A stretch of 64,000 bases of DNA, taken from assembly GCA_026027325.1 (NCBI GenBank), contig JAMSLZ010000009.1:248001-312000 (forward strand). The letters run 5' to 3'. Numbering within the stretch: position 1 is the stretch's first letter; each line of letters starts with the position of its first letter. The translations under genes and the position numbers were made by a program. Below, piece by piece: positions 34,633 to 47,403 of this stretch. The DNA comes from Actinomucor elegans. Lineage: Eukaryota > Mucoromycota > Mucoromycetes > Mucorales > Mucoraceae. Below the pieces are notes generated by a model. It saw nothing but the letters and a program-made list of their open reading frames with translations. It had not been told where the DNA came from and did no database searches.

Positions 34633-35042
34633 TTATTCCGAGTTATTAACAGCAGTGGTAGTGCTTGGAGCTTCTTCCATTTGTTTTAAGCTACGTTCCA
34701 AAGTATCTATGCGTTTGGCCATTTCTTCTACTGAAAAAAAAAAATGATATGAGTATCATTTTCTACCATTAGACTAAATATAATGGTTACGTTTCTTGTT
34801 CATATTGCTACTGCTTTCATCTACTTGGGTTTGCTATATCGATAAACGAAATTTGTCAATATTTAAATAATCTTCCATGTCGGATTCCAACTCACAAGTT
34901 TGTCTGCAACACTAACAAGCTAGAAGCCGAATACATTAGTGAGTTATTGTTTTTCTAGGTGATCTATTGAAGGTTTTCCTACGTAAGATGCTAATTCTTC
35001 TGTTGGAGTTTGAGCAATGATGCTAGCTTCTTGTGTAGCCAT
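34633..35042 (-). CDS. heat shock factor binding protein 1-like coiled-coil microprotein
   Basis: Four short exons (34983-35042, 34896-34919, 34791-34833, 34633-34730) make 74 aa; the second has only 24 bases. The middle of the protein is a heptad coiled coil: ELASYLVSVADKLQTQVDES, then NMNKKLEEMAKRIDTLERSL. It can be laid against human HSBP1 (76 aa) without gaps, sharing the DM/EM-xxRID-xLE pattern. HSBP1 forms trimers or hexamers that bind heat-shock factor trimers and, in other studies, assist WASH complex assembly. All splice sites are GT-AG and the frame is continuous. No open reading frame scan would show it, because every exon is short. Alternative: another small coiled-coil protein of unrelated function; the ungapped match makes HSBP1 the best call. 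Confidence 0.65.
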
Positions 35043-35645
35043 TTGTTTAGTTAAAATGTGTGAGGGAAGGAACGCTGTATCTACCCAAGATCAGGTAAGC
35101 TATTCTCCTACATAGTTATACCTTATTCATTTAAGAGGCATTTGAATGCATTTGTCGTTTTGATTGGATGGATGTAGCAAAAATTACTAGTAAAAAAATA
35201 TGCACTGAACATATTCTAGAAGATTTTTATATAGTAAAAAGTCTGAACCAGCTTGAAGTTATTGATAAATTTTATTACATATTTTAAGGTACATCGAAAG
35301 ATGCACACACTACGCTGCATATGTTAAGGTAATTTGGATCCATACTGATTTATTCTAGCTTAGGTTCTTTTGTTTTACGATTGTAACGGGCCTTTATATA
35401 ATAGAGATATTATAGAGAGTATTTATATATTGAAACTCTCGTTTGCAAAAAACGGTTTAATGTTAGGAATTATGCCATCAATGTGAGATATTCTCAGCTT
35501 GAACTTGTGGTCAAAATTTTGAAAACAAATACAAAAAGGTATTTGCCTTAGGGAGATATTTAACTCCCGTAAAATGCGAGCATAAATACACCCACTTGCA
35601 CAATTCTTTCTTCATTCAAAATACCCTGTTTAATATCATAAAACA
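35043..35645. other. divergent intergenic region
   Basis: Shared upstream space of the HSBP1-like gene (-) and the otubain gene (+). AT-rich, with a pyrimidine-rich leader before the otubain ATG. No recognisable factor sites. Confidence 0.6.
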
Positions 35646-36732
35646 ATGTCTACCACCGAAGAACCTGTGCTTTCTGACGAGCAGATTTTGGAATTTGAGC
35701 AGCAAATTAAAGATGAAGAAGCATTTAAGGTAAAACTACCAGTATTTTATCCATTATTTTTGACCTAATTACGATCAAAAAAAAAAAAAAAGATGCCTCT
35801 TGTTTGTCAAGCAGAACCAATTTCAAAACTTGTTGAAGAATTTAAAGAAAATGAACCCTTTTTGCGAAAGATAAATGTATGCAATAACTTGCGGATAATG
35901 TAATACATTTCGGTTAATTAGGCTAATATTACTCTTTGAATAGAATCTTAGCACTACGCATGACAAAATAAGAAGATGCCGTGGGGATGGTAAGCAAATC
36001 TTTGCATAGTAAGATCATTGTACTCATTTTTTTTTAACAGGAAATTGTTTTTTTCGAGGTAATGACGCGTTTAACACTTTAAAAAACAACTGTATCCATA
36101 ACATCAACATATAGCCTTTGCGTTTGCTTGGTTCGAAAGTGCAATCGCAGACCAATCAAAATATGAAGAACGTCTTGCCAAACTCAAAAGATCTTGTGAA
36201 TTATTGGAATCAAGTGGATTTCAGAAACTAGCTTTTGAGGACTTTTACGATGTAACACTGCAGCAATACGAATCCTTGAATCAAAACGATCCTGATATGT
36301 TATTAGTTGGCTTTCAATCTGATGAATCCAGCAACGCGATTGTGATGCATTTTCGATTCATTGCCTCGGCCTACCTTCGCATTCACGCTGCCGAATATGA
36401 ACCATTTTTGATTGATGAAATGATATCCATTGATGAATTTTGTTCTATGCATGTCGAAGCATTTGGTCGAGAATCGGATCATTTACAGATCATTGCTTTG
36501 AGTAAAGCTTTGGATGTACCTATCCAAGTTGTATATTTGGACGGTGGTATAGATGATGAAGCAGCCATTCATGAATTCTGGCCAACTGAACAAGATGAAA
36601 AGGACAAGGTCAAGACTCCTATCAAACTGATCTACAGACCAGGTAATTACGTACTCTCGAGCTGCATTAAGCGATTTCACTAATGACAATTAATGGTTAG
36701 GACACTATGATATCTTGTATAATAAGCGATAA
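35646..36732 (+). CDS. otubain-type deubiquitinase (OTU cysteine protease)
   Basis: Six exons (35646-35729, 35793-35876, 35944-35989, 36041-36058, 36115-36642, 36701-36732) give 263 aa, near the 271 of human OTUB1. It removes ubiquitin from proteins, with a preference for Lys48 chains in the OTUB1 family. Catalytic residues are spread over exons: GDGNCFFRAFAFAW holds the aspartate and cysteine and is itself split by introns (exon 4 has 18 bases), and RPGHYDILY near the C-terminus holds the histidine. The N-terminal segment MSTTEEPVLSDEQILEFEQQ and the PISKLVEEFKEN stretch are typical of otubains, as is FRFIASAYLRIHAAEYEPF. Exon 2 is preceded by an unusual acceptor made of a long A-run ending in AG, yet the frame is correct. 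Confidence 0.92.
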
Positions 36733-37306
36733 AACGAGCGAGTGCATATACTATCTATTACAACCATACCTTTTTTTTTGAAAAATGAATAAAGCTATAG
36801 CAACAATAAGTTTTCCATGACTAGTCGTATGTTTGCTTAATAAGTCGTTCGAAGTTCTAGTGAAAAAAAAAGGTTGTATGACGCCATTCAGGGCCTAATA
36901 AAATGTTCTCTGCTGGAGCGTAAACTTGATATTATATATATTGACATCTGCAACATTAAATAATATAATAAATAAAATATCTTACTGTATACTTGTAATA
37001 ATGAACGATTGGCTTATACCAGATATATAGCACTAACACTTTGTCTATTAACGTGCTATAAGCATGTTTTGAATATGGTTAAAAGCTAAGTTTTCGGAAG
37101 CTATCTTTAATCCCAATCATGATTATGACAAGCAAGTATATCTAGAAGCGAAAGGATGACTTCTATGCAGAGAATTAGTTTTCTCAAAATCAACGGCCAA
37201 GCTAAAAAGGGCCATCTATCTCAATTCATTACTATATATATCAATTAGTATCAATTCCTGTATACAGAAACAAAGGGCATGCTTTTATTAATATAAATCT
37301 CCATGG
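36733..37306. other. convergent intergenic region, no gene seen
   Basis: Space between the 3' ends of the otubain (+) and primase (-) genes; both 3' UTRs probably lie here. AT-rich without further features. Confidence 0.6.
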
Positions 37307-39279
37307 TTAGAATTCCATTGATCTATCAGCATCATCTAGCAAAATCGTGTCAGTATTGAAGGGGGAGAAAATCAAGTATAAAAGCAGCCTGTTTTTACCT
37401 CTTTTGTTCTTTTTGACTTCCATCAGCATATCCATGACAAACTTCTCAAAATATTCGATATATGGTTTTAACGATGTCTTTTTAAAATCTGCCATCTTTC
37501 TTTCCGTATCTTGATGATCCACTTTGGCAGCTAATTCTTGCCTTAACGTTTTCAAATTGGGCACTGTCAATGGATTGAAATTTTCACAATCTTCTATTTT
37601 GATAGGCACGCACACCTTGACTACGATGATAAGATAAAAATAAAAATAAAAGTTATTACTGTACACGAAAAGTTTGAATTCAATATTATACTAACGCGTT
37701 TTAGGATGCACACAGAACGGACTCTTTAGTAAATGGTTTATACCCGTAGTGACCTTGACATCAAGACGAGGGTAACAGTATTGGAACATGATATCTCGGG
37801 CAAACAAATCCTTATTATAAGACTTTTGTTTGTCAGCTTGTTTATCAGCAGCTGTCACCAACATATCCCACTTTTCCTTGGATGATCTGTATGCGTTTTC
37901 AGACCAACTGGTTGATAACTTTTCTCGAATGGCTGCATCTGGTATAATTTCTAATACTTTGTTCCATGTTTCAGGCGTGTGTAGAATATCCATCTTTTCT
38001 AATAATAAAGGCTCGAAAAACTCTTGCACAACATCGTAGGCACGTCTAATGAGAAATTGATAAGTCTACTAGTACACACATTTGGTAGGTGGTGCTTACT
38101 CGAGAGAAGGGTGTAATACAGGTGGTAACTTCACTTTACGAGCCACTTGAGATCCACCCTGTTACAAATCAGATCTCCGTCTTCAACATTCTAGTATTGT
38201 TGGCTTACCTTGAGTACTTCTAGAAAGCTAACAATGGCCTTTCTAGCTTCATTATCCAATTTACGCGCTCTTTCATCACAAACCCAACAATGAACACCAC
38301 GACGACCTGAATAAACCCACATAATGTTTTCGAATCCAAAATCATCTATTGGGTGTATTTTTGCTTGTAAATATTTCTTTTTCTTTTTTTTAAAAAAAAA
38401 CTACACTGCGATACCATACCTCGAAGTGATGCATCAATAATCTTCATAGCCACAGTCATGAATTCCCAACATAATAAACATATATCGCCTCCACTAAATC
38501 AATCCAATATCAGCATGTCCTATTTTCTTCTTTTTCACATATACACATTTATACCTGCAGCAAGTACGAGTGTCATCATAATCTGTCATATCAATATCAA
38601 ATACCAATTCCTTCTCTAATGGTTTAAATGCCTTTTCGCTCACAGTCTTTTTATCTTTGGGCTATATCATAAATGCATGAGTACGCGCATTTTTGATATT
38701 AAGTATCGGGTTTCCTATTTCTTACTCTAACAGCATAGATAGCACCTATATCGATCTTGATGGGTTGGAACCGTTCAATTTCTTTCTTGAGTTCTTCTAC
38801 ATTTGCAAACGACTTGAATCGAATATAGATATCGTTTGGTAATGTAAAACTGAATTCACGATGCGTAAAGTTCTTTGTGGGCACTAGGTGGTATATCATA
38901 TTTTTGAGTTACTGCGTTTCGTAACTAATTCTTGTATCTAACTTACTTGTATCGTAGTTGAGCCAGTTAAAGTACGCCTTCCAAGGAAAAAGACATTTGT
39001 AAAACATTCTATAGAGAAACACTGAGCTATTGTGTATGTTATTAATATCAGATAGCGAATCCATGTAAACACACAACATTCCTACCTTTCTTCTTCTTGT
39101 TGCATATAGTCACTTTGTACGGGTTGTACTGTAGTTGCCATTGCCAGATCTTGTTCATCGTCACTAAAGAACGAGTCCAGCATATCGATATCTTTTAGCT
39201 CGGCTGCAGCAGCTATATCTACATAACTTAAGTTTGGTGCTCTGTTATATACACTTTGAGAGAGTTTTACCATTAGCAT
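37307..39279 (-). CDS. PRI1: DNA primase small (catalytic) subunit
   Basis: About ten exons. It makes the RNA primers for replication as part of the DNA polymerase alpha-primase complex. The catalytic aspartates are in [12 protein letters not shown], and the invariant [13 protein letters not shown] segment that binds the nucleotide is intact. A cysteine cluster TRTCCS...CLLCW forms the zinc site. Other family parts are [33 protein letters not shown] and near the end [25 protein letters not shown]. The N-terminal 60 residues are an acidic extension ([12 protein letters not shown]) of low conservation. The start is uncertain. ATG 39279 (MLMVKLSQ) is used here. An ATG at 39292 would need a 31-base intron, which is too short to trust. 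At the 3' end an in-frame intron may remove about 24 codons between KKNKR and DDADRSMEF; both versions end at the same stop. Confidence 0.9.
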
Positions 39280-42200
39280 TAGTTTCTGTCATTATTTATT
39301 GTAAGAAAGTTGAATATGTTTCCCTCGAGAAAAGAAAGCGGAGGACGTGTTTCTAAAACTTTTTCGCGAAAGACGCGTTTTTTTTTAGATACCGCGGTAA
39401 AATCGTGAGACGATTTTCCAGATCAAATTTTGGTTTGGAAGTATAGATTTGAAAGCATTCAGTAATTCCTACCTTTCTTTTAGTTTAATGTCTCCATTGA
39501 TATAGCTTATTCCTCTCTTTTTTACAAATAAAATTTAAGAAGTGTGGCCGCCTCTTGAGACTCCTTGCTGGAGCTCTACACGACATACTAATAAACACTT
39601 TTTTTTTAAAAAAAAATAGAAATGCATAGATTGATTTTATTGCAAAATGGTAGAACATTTGCACTTTGCTGACTTCTATTTGCTTATGATTACTGCCTCT
39701 TTTTTTCCATGATATTTGTTTTAGACTTCATCTACATATAATAAGCAAATTTGACGCTATTTCGACCGTTCTAATGCAGTCGCTCTTATGAGAATAGAAT
39801 ATATACTAAACCATTGAAAGTTATACTGAGTTAGTCAATAATACATACGAGATCATTGACATGGAACATGAGTCTTTGCACTGCATTGTAATTTTTGTTG
39901 GCTGTATTCAAGCAGGTTTTGTGAGAGCACAACGACTTTAAAAACTAGTACATATGTTTTATATGGCATTTGACCCCATAATGTCACTATACCAAGGGAT
40001 AGTAAATTAAACAATATGTTACCGTATAAATTGGCCTAGATTCTGTAACTAGGCTACTTAAAACAAGATCTCTTTGTGATAACAGTTGCTGACCCCAATG
40101 GTTATTTGGAAGTAATACATATTAACCCATATTACCTTCTTACTACTCTGACTGGATCAAAAATGAAAGATTAGGATAATAAAACAATATATATAATATA
40201 CTATGCTGGTCAAAAGAAGTTCCAATCTAGGCCTTTATCTAAGAGATATATCAACATGCTCTTCATTCTCAGGACATACCATCCGCGGCTGGCCATGAAA
40301 ACCGGGGAAACTGTATAAATAGGAAAAACAGGAAGATGATACTCGGATCAGTTAATAAATCCATCACCTTACATCTAGGATTTTTTTTTAAATAGATCTT
40401 TACACAAATGAACTTTACCTGAAGCAATGGCGAATTCAATGCTTAAAAATCCTTTATTTTTATTTTTTTTGAAAAAAAAAAAAGGAATGGTTAAATCAAA
40501 CCCTGCCCTAGGTTTTAGTGTTGCAAATCCTGCGTGATCTGACACAGGCACATGAATTAGCTTGGAGACAGTATGACATAGTCTCGGCTGAGCGGATAGA
40601 ACGGCAATAACCTTAAACGAGATGACATAAATTACTTGTGCTTAATACCTTCTTTGAAGGTTCATATAGTCTTATAATGGAGGTTAATTGAAACATGTAG
40701 ATCTGTACGCTGGTGTTCGTTATGCTCCTAGCGCTGTTATAATTACAAAGCAAGGCTCCATTGGTAGATGGCGGATATTGAATCTAGCGATCCCGTGGTA
40801 CACTCGACTAACATCATTCTAATTAAAGATTGTGCTATAGACCAGGAATGAATTTTGGAAAGGCTTTGAAATTTAGAGTATGAGTAGAAATAAAGACACG
40901 CCATAAGCAAAGCTATTTTCATAACTGTACACAAATATATTGAGCCTGTGGGTAGCTCCGACCATACAGCGTTTCTAGGCCCTGGAACGGCTTCCTTCAA
41001 TTAATATTCTTGTATTACTTACATTATTCAAAAGAGAATTGAATCCTTTAGAATTATTATTATTTCAGTAAATTTACAATTAACATCTATTGCCGTCAAG
41101 ATGAGATTATTAATTTGTAGCTACGAAAAGGCTCCATAGTATAAGCCAGAATTACTATTATTATTATTAGTTACATATTTGCAATTTTTATTGGACACGG
41201 AATTTGAATATAGCTGCCCTTTACCCATGGCATCCTCAATATAAATCTAGAGCTCTTAGATCAACAACTAACAGCGGCACATCTTTGAAATTCGGCAATT
41301 ATATAGAACAGGCTGCGCCCTTTCTTTTTTGACGAATTTGTTTGTACGATGATACGACGGAATTGAGAAGCTGCTATAACTCCGATGGTATTTTACTATT
41401 CACTTTTTGAAGCACTCACTTTTAATTACTTTATATAATGTATATTGTTTGGAACATTATTGAATTGTTTACAGATAATTATAACTACTCAAGCCATTCA
41501 GTATATTATATTGCACTTTATAGCCATATTTTGATTCCTACTTAGTATCTGAACTTGAAAAAATGTCGAAAAATTTAAGCTTTGTAAATTTGATATGGCG
41601 CACTATTTGAAATGTGCGATTTCGCTCGATCTCGGTCCGATCTCGCATTTAAAAGGTATTCCATGTTGGCAATGAACCTGCACATCTGACAAGAAGTTGA
41701 CTTTGGGTTTGGTTACAATTGCTATCTATGTCATTCGCCTATTTTTCACGTTGATTATATAAAATCATTGGACATACGCTGTTTTGGTACCATGGCCAAA
41801 TCGAATATAGCCGACTTGAGTACAGGACCTCGTTTGTAGGGGCTTACATGACTGTTTCATATGAGGATTGTGCATATTTATTTACGCGTATGTATGTTAT
41901 AGATGGATACACAGCCTTTCGGTAGAACTCTCTAGTTGCACACATACGCACAACTTTCTGTAGTTTGGTTTCATTGCAATACAGTTGACAAGTATTTTTT
42001 CCATGTGTTACATTAAACTGATGTGTCATTTCCCCTTTATGATGCATGTAAGCCAAGCATATCACGTTCTTATGCACGACATAAGTCAATGCTGATGGTG
42101 TAACTATTACAAAATCAGTGTTCAGTCGATCCATTCAGTTGGAAAACTAGTTTTAATGCAAGGCGAAATCTAACTGCTATAGCTTCATTACCCTGGTTAA

Positions 42201-42380
42201 AAAGAGCAAAAGGGCCGTGTTACAGTTTTCCTCCTATGATTCGCACAGACATGGAATAGATAATATGTAATAGTTTATATAAAAACCTTTTTTGTCAAAA
42301 AAGAAGAATGATGATATGTATAATAGAGAGAAAGATATGATTTTGAGGGTTTTTTTGGTGTTATAGAATATACTACTACA
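39280..42380. other. intergenic, about 3 kb, no gene seen
   Basis: AT-rich DNA without supported genes. Open frames at 40743-41000 and 41844-42134 (minus) lack family features. A GATC-rich segment near 41610-41660 is only a weak match to the dispersed repeat. The 180 bases upstream of the primase start and the 3' region of the SH3 gene lie at the two ends. Confidence 0.55.
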
Positions 42381-42878
42381 TTAGATGAATTCCACATAAG
42401 ACTCTGGGATTAAACCAGTTTCGTCTTGTACATCAGCAATCAACCAGCCCTATTTGAATAACAATGAGTATATACTTTTGGCGTAATAATAATAAATCCT
42501 TACTGGACACTGGCGGTATTGAACCCAAACAGATTGACCTGCTTTTAATCCAATCTCATACTCTGTTTCTGGAGTGAAATCAAACAGAGCTCGAGCATCT
42601 CTACCATTGAAATCAGGCGAGGATAATGATACAGCGGACTGGTTATCGAGAGCTGTAATGGCATTTCGACCAAAATGTAAAGGAGAATCGGGTGGATAAG
42701 CAAAATCGCGAACTATGACTACTAGAAAGGATTAGGAATACGTGTATAAATATATATGTACTTTACTCACTTTGTTGTTGTTGTTGTTGTTGTTGTTGAG
42801 GTGGTGGTGGTGGTGGCAATATCAATGACAAACTTGAAGCCACAGTCTATTAAATCAATGAGTTTTGATGAACAATAC

Positions 42879-42920
<42 letters not shown>

Positions 42921-43291
42921 CCTGCAAATCATCAGTAGATACAATGACTATATCAGATGATGGAAATACTTTAATTTGACTGTGTCGTAAGGATTTAATA
43001 GAAGGAGGAGTGACAATTAAAGACGACTGTTTATTGTTAACTGTCTCAAAATAATCGTCTTCTTCTTCAGTTTCCAAATCACTACTAGAACAAGAACTGA
43101 TGGAAGCTGCCTTCTTTTTACTGCTGCCAGTGCCTGTTGTTGTATTTCTACGCATACGTTGAGTAAAGTTCTTTTTCATTGAACCTTTGCGAGTAATCTA
43201 TTTTATAATGAGACTCTTGTCAAAAAAAGAAGACGTTTATTTATACCTTTTTCAACAAGAGTGCAAATGCAATAACAGTATTTAAGCTCAT
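42381..43291 (-). CDS. SH3-domain adaptor, Nbp2/Skb5-like
   Basis: Five exons (43247-43291, 42922-43197, 42771-42846, 42504-42721, 42381-42449) make 227 aa. The last 60 residues are an SH3 domain: ARALFDFTPETEYEIGL, then VWVQYRQCPGWLIAD and ETGLIPESYVEFI, containing the ALYDF-like, GW and P..Y surfaces. The order matches the Nbp2 (S. cerevisiae)/Skb5 (S. pombe) SH3, where GWLVAE..TGLVPEEFV is seen; those adaptors recruit a PP2C phosphatase to MAP-kinase pathways or bind PAK kinases. N-terminally there is MSLNTVIAFALLLKK, a basic segment, an acidic/serine stretch SSSDLETEEEDDYFE and a polyproline-polyglutamine stretch coded by a CAA run (42773-42796). Intron 2 is made largely of a TA repeat. 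The specific ortholog is inferred from SH3 similarity only. Confidence 0.75.
42882..42914. repeat. TA dinucleotide microsatellite in an intron
   Basis: A pure AT/TA run of about 33 bases lies inside the second intron of the SH3 gene. It is a likely length-variable site. Confidence 0.9.
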
Positions 43292-43604
43292 TACTATATT
43301 ATTTATTTTAATGAAAGGAATGGGTTTAGAGAGAAGAGAGAGAGAGGCGTTGTTTCCTTTTCTTTTTTTTTTATATCAAAGAACAAAGGCTTCTTCTTAA
43401 TATAGATTAGTAATAGCAAGAAAAGGACAACGAACGCCCAAAGGGAAAAAAAGTAAAGAAGAAAAAAAAGAGGATAAAGAACAAGAAACTAGAAAAGGGG
43501 AACCTTTTTATACAAGGGAAGTAAATAGGAGAAAAAAAAAGAAAAAAAAAGCCAATACTTTTTGTGTTGCAGTCATTTATTTTAAGGTTCTACTTTTGGT
43601 TTTT
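43292..43604. other. intergenic between two minus-strand genes
   Basis: Purine/A-rich stretch (GAAAAAG-type runs) that forms, on the minus strand, the long pyrimidine-rich promoter of the SH3 gene, and on its right the 3' end of the pyrophosphatase gene. Confidence 0.6.
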
Positions 43605-44870
43605 TCAAAGCTTTGCTTTTACATAATACCACTTGTCATCTCTTTCTTTAACCTTATTGGGATGACTATACTTGATTAAATTCTATAGAAGCAGTATAAG
43701 TATATTATGCCATACGATCTCTTTTATGAATACCTTCTCTTTGTGTGACTCTTCTTGAATACGATACGGTGAATGTTCAATGGTTACATTGGCCCTATAA
43801 AAAAAAATGTTTATAATTGGGTTTCGTGCAACTCAACAAAAAAAAAAAAAAAAAAAAAACTTACACACTAATATCATGTGTGTCTGCTTTACAAGGTGTC
43901 TGTCCAACAATCAAGCGTTTCCAAGCTTCATGAGTTTCTTGAATGACGTGCTCAGCATAAGCCTATCAAGCAGATATTAGCAACAACATCAATACAACTT
44001 TTTGAATTTTACCTTGTCTTTACACTCCCCGTTAAAAGCAAACTCATTGGCTGGTTTACCGTCTGGTATCTTGTAAATCTTGAACCAATGATGCGTTGCC
44101 TTGATCAATTCAGGAAAATAGCGTTCTACATCTTGGATATCTATACATATGTAAGCAACTGTCAAAAAAAAATACGCTTCAATCATACCATTGATTTTAT
44201 CTGCCATTGGATCATTGATATCAATAGCAATCAACTTCCAATCTGTTTCACCTTCATCCAACAAGGCCATCACACCCAAGATCTTAACTTGCTTTACTTG
44301 GCCTCGATAACCAATCTCTTGACCTATTTCACAAACATCAATGGGATCATTATCTCCCTTGGCATTTGTGTCAGCTGTTATGACTGTAGGGTCTTCCCAA
44401 GTCTATATATAAATGTTTTAATACGCACAACCTACACACATTAAAATCAATTCATTTTACCTGAGGTAAGGCGCCATAGTTCCAAATGTAACCTTTATAA
44501 GGAAAACAGTTGCGTACAAATCGAACCTTGCCCTTTTTTACGTCCTGCTTGATAGGGTTATACTTTTCACCGGTGGTAATCTACACAGACATCAATACAC
44601 TGCTAATGGCATGGGACTTTTATATACCTCAAACTTAGCATTGGTCCATCGAGGGATCTCGACAATCATATTTACAATCCGCTTCTCAGCATCAGCATAT
44701 AATGGAATATCATGAAATGGTGAAATGATTTTACCGTCTTTTTCTAATTGCTCGGAAATGTAAGTGAACTGACATGTCATAAGATACATTAGGAAATTTT
44801 TACCGATATAAACGCGATAATCTGCAGTATATTGCTTGCCTACAGTAGACAATTGGTATTCAGTTGACAT
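43605..44870 (-). CDS. IPP1: soluble inorganic pyrophosphatase
   Basis: Eight exons (44804-44870, 44628-44743, 44461-44580, 44189-44402, 44013-44140, 43865-43962, 43734-43794, 43605-43682) give 293 aa. It hydrolyses pyrophosphate to phosphate and so drives biosynthetic reactions. The protein follows yeast IPP1 nearly end to end: [50 protein letters not shown] and the metal-binding signature [12 protein letters not shown], then [19 protein letters not shown] and [12 protein letters not shown]. All metal aspartates of the DNDPID motif are kept. No presequence, so the cytosolic/nuclear form. In the first intron the correct acceptor is inside an in-frame read-through; using the nearer AG would insert some 20 residues not found in the family. 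Confidence 0.95.
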
Positions 44871-46233
44871 ACTTTAAAAAAAAATGTATTGAATAAGCAG
44901 ATATTGTCTCAGTGTCTTTGTATAGCTCTTGCTGATGTTTATTTCCCCGCATATTCACAGAGCAAATAATGTTTGTCATGTGAAATCAGTTTATCTGCCA
45001 GAGCTTCATAAACCAAACGGATCCTAATTTTGTTGCTGACTTGTATCCGTCTGCCAATCACAACACTCTTTTAGTGTTATTTAACTCGTCGGCATTTACT
45101 TATCCTATCTCAGCTAGCCAATACCAATTACCGTTACATATCAGAATTAGAGAAGATTTCAGGGGTTACACCTCAGCATGGAATGGCACTTCACATTCTT
45201 TCCAATATTGGTTACGTAAAGCATTTTCAAATTGCAACTATATCTGTTTATGACACATTGAGGCATATATTGACTTGATTATCAAAAAACAAAACCAATA
45301 CAAAATGTACTATTATCACTCTTATAATTAAGCACAATTATTTTTTGTTTCTTTGATTTTGTATTAATCGATACGTATCAAAAATCAAAATAAATTTCGC
45401 TATTGCGTTCCTTGTCTATCTAAATCTTTTCACTAATCAGAAATCACACCAAAATAGTCGAAAGTCTGAAAATGATTAGCAGGAAAATAATAATTGTATC
45501 CCCGTCATTATTGAGTGAATACCAGGGATAAAATCCTTTGATTCTGATTCTTTTTTCCAACATGTAATTATGGCTTTGGAAACACAACTAATAAAAACCT
45601 AGTATTGGTAATAAATATTTGTTTTCAAATTTTCATCAACATAAAAGTATTGTTCCAGGGCTGTAAAACCAAAATGCTCAAAAATCGCATATAATGCAAG
45701 AGTAAATCTATACTTTTAACAGAAAATTATCTTTCTATATACGCCATTAGATGCACAATTCAATTTTAATAACGATCTGTTAAAATAATTTCAAGTTTAT
45801 CGAAATACTTTTATTATACACTCTTCAAAATAATAATAATAATAAAAAAGCTGATATAAACTTCAAAAGATGCTACTTCTTTTCCAGACAGTTGGATTAC
45901 CGATACCCAATGAAGTCCAAGAATAACAGTAGGATGAACAATGTGATTGGATAAAATCCTCTAGTCGTGCACTGTTCGTCTTCGATGCATTAAAAATAGG
46001 AACAAATTATCAGTTTACTGATGTTACATCTGTTTGTTATATCAAGCGTAAAAGTGCAAGTAAAGTGTCCTATTTAGTGATGCACATTCAATAGCGCTGC
46101 TTCCAGTATCGGTGTTTGAAAGAAACAGGGTGGGGATCGAGTTGAGAGAGAGCCTGAGGGGCGGGAAACAGACAGCAAATATCTGTATGAATTCCGCCTG
46201 CAAACTAGGTTATCCTTCTTTTCCAGCGCCAAC
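44871..46233. other. intergenic, no gene seen
   Basis: AT-rich. One short plus frame at 45041-45253 lacks family features. The last 150 bases before 46234 are the likely promoter and short leader of the RPS6 gene, with TTCTTTTCC just before the start. Confidence 0.6.
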
Positions 46234-47403
46234 ATGAAGGTAATACATAACATCATATCATGATTGCCACGGAATTGTAGAGTATACACTTAGATGGATG
46301 ATCAATCATGGATGGATGGATAGATGAACAATCATGGATGGAGGGAAGGGGGGGAGGATTCACCAGTAGCAAAAATTCGAGAAAAAATGCTTTGAATCCA
46401 ATTCGAATTGTAATGAAACCAAAAACCAGTTCGGCACTCTTTACTTCAATTTGCACACAGTATCCTAACCTCAACGTGTTACTCTATTATTCTTGGCATC
46501 ATGACTTTTAATTGTCAAGGTCATGTAATTAAATATTATTTACATTCCCTAGTTGAATATCGCTAACCCAGCCACTGGCTGTCAAAAATTGATTGAAATT
46601 GAAGACGAACGTCGTCTGTAAGTGTTTGCTTACGATAATATAAACGAGAAAGAGGGAGATATTGATCATTAATGTATAAAATAGCCGTGGTTTCTATGAT
46701 AAGCGTATGGCCCAAGAGGTCTCCGGTGACTCTCTCGGTGACGAGTTCAAGGGTTACGTTTTCCGTATCTCTGGTGGTAACGATAAGCAAGGTTTCCCCA
46801 TGAAGCAAGGTGTCCTTTTGCCTCACCGTGTTCGTCTCTTGATGTCCAAGGGTCACTCTTGTTACCGTCCTCGCCGTACCGGTGAACGCAAGAGAAAGTC
46901 TGTCCGTGGTTGTATCGTCGGCTCTGACCTCTCTGTCTTGTCTCTCGTTGTTGTTAAGCAAGGTGAGCAAGATATTCCCGGTTTGACTGATACCACTGTC
47001 CCTAAGCGTCTCGGTCCCAAGCGTGCTTCCAAGATCAGAAAGTTCTTCGTAAGTTATAATTGAAAGCGACAAAAATAACAATGTATATTCATCAATCATA
47101 TATTACAATTAGAACTTGACCAAGGAAGATGATGTCCGCAAGTATGTCATTCGTCGTGAGGTTCAACCCAAGGCTGAGGGTAAGAAGGCTTACACCAAGG
47201 CTCCCAAGATCCAACGTCTCGTCACCCCTCTTACTCTTCAACGTAAGAGACACAGACAAGCTCTTAAGCGCAGAAGATCTGAAGCTTCTCGTGAAGCCGA
47301 GGCTGAATACAAGCAATTGCTTGCCAAGCGCGTCAAGGAGTCCAAGCAAGAAAAGATCGAGCGTCGTCGTACCTCTTCTATGCAAAAGTCTGCTTCTGCT
47401 TAG
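46234..47403 (+). CDS. RPS6: 40S ribosomal protein S6
   Basis: Four exons (46234-46239, 46553-46617, 46685-47048, 47113-47403) give 241 aa. S6 is a basic protein of the small ribosomal subunit and the classic target of S6 kinases. The sequence follows eukaryotic S6: [71 protein letters not shown] and [15 protein letters not shown]. The C-terminal tail [14 protein letters not shown] keeps the RRxSS-type kinase target, here RRTSS. The first coding exon is only ATG AAG, followed by an intron of 313 bases; this first-exon position just after the start is common in ribosomal protein genes and often has a regulatory role. The intron contains ATGG repeats at about 46293-46340. Codon use is strongly biased to C-ending codons, as in highly expressed genes. 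Confidence 0.96.

Noticed and set aside
36483..36689. 68-codon minus-strand frame in the otubain gene
   Set aside because: Antisense shadow of a confirmed exon.
39271..39292. Upstream start of primase at 39292 spliced to 39239
   Set aside because: The intron would be 31 bases, shorter than any other in the window; the in-frame ATG at 39279 is simpler.
41600..41660. GATC-rich segment as another copy of the dispersed repeat
   Set aside because: It has the GATCTCGG blocks but the order and the 3' half do not match well enough to count.
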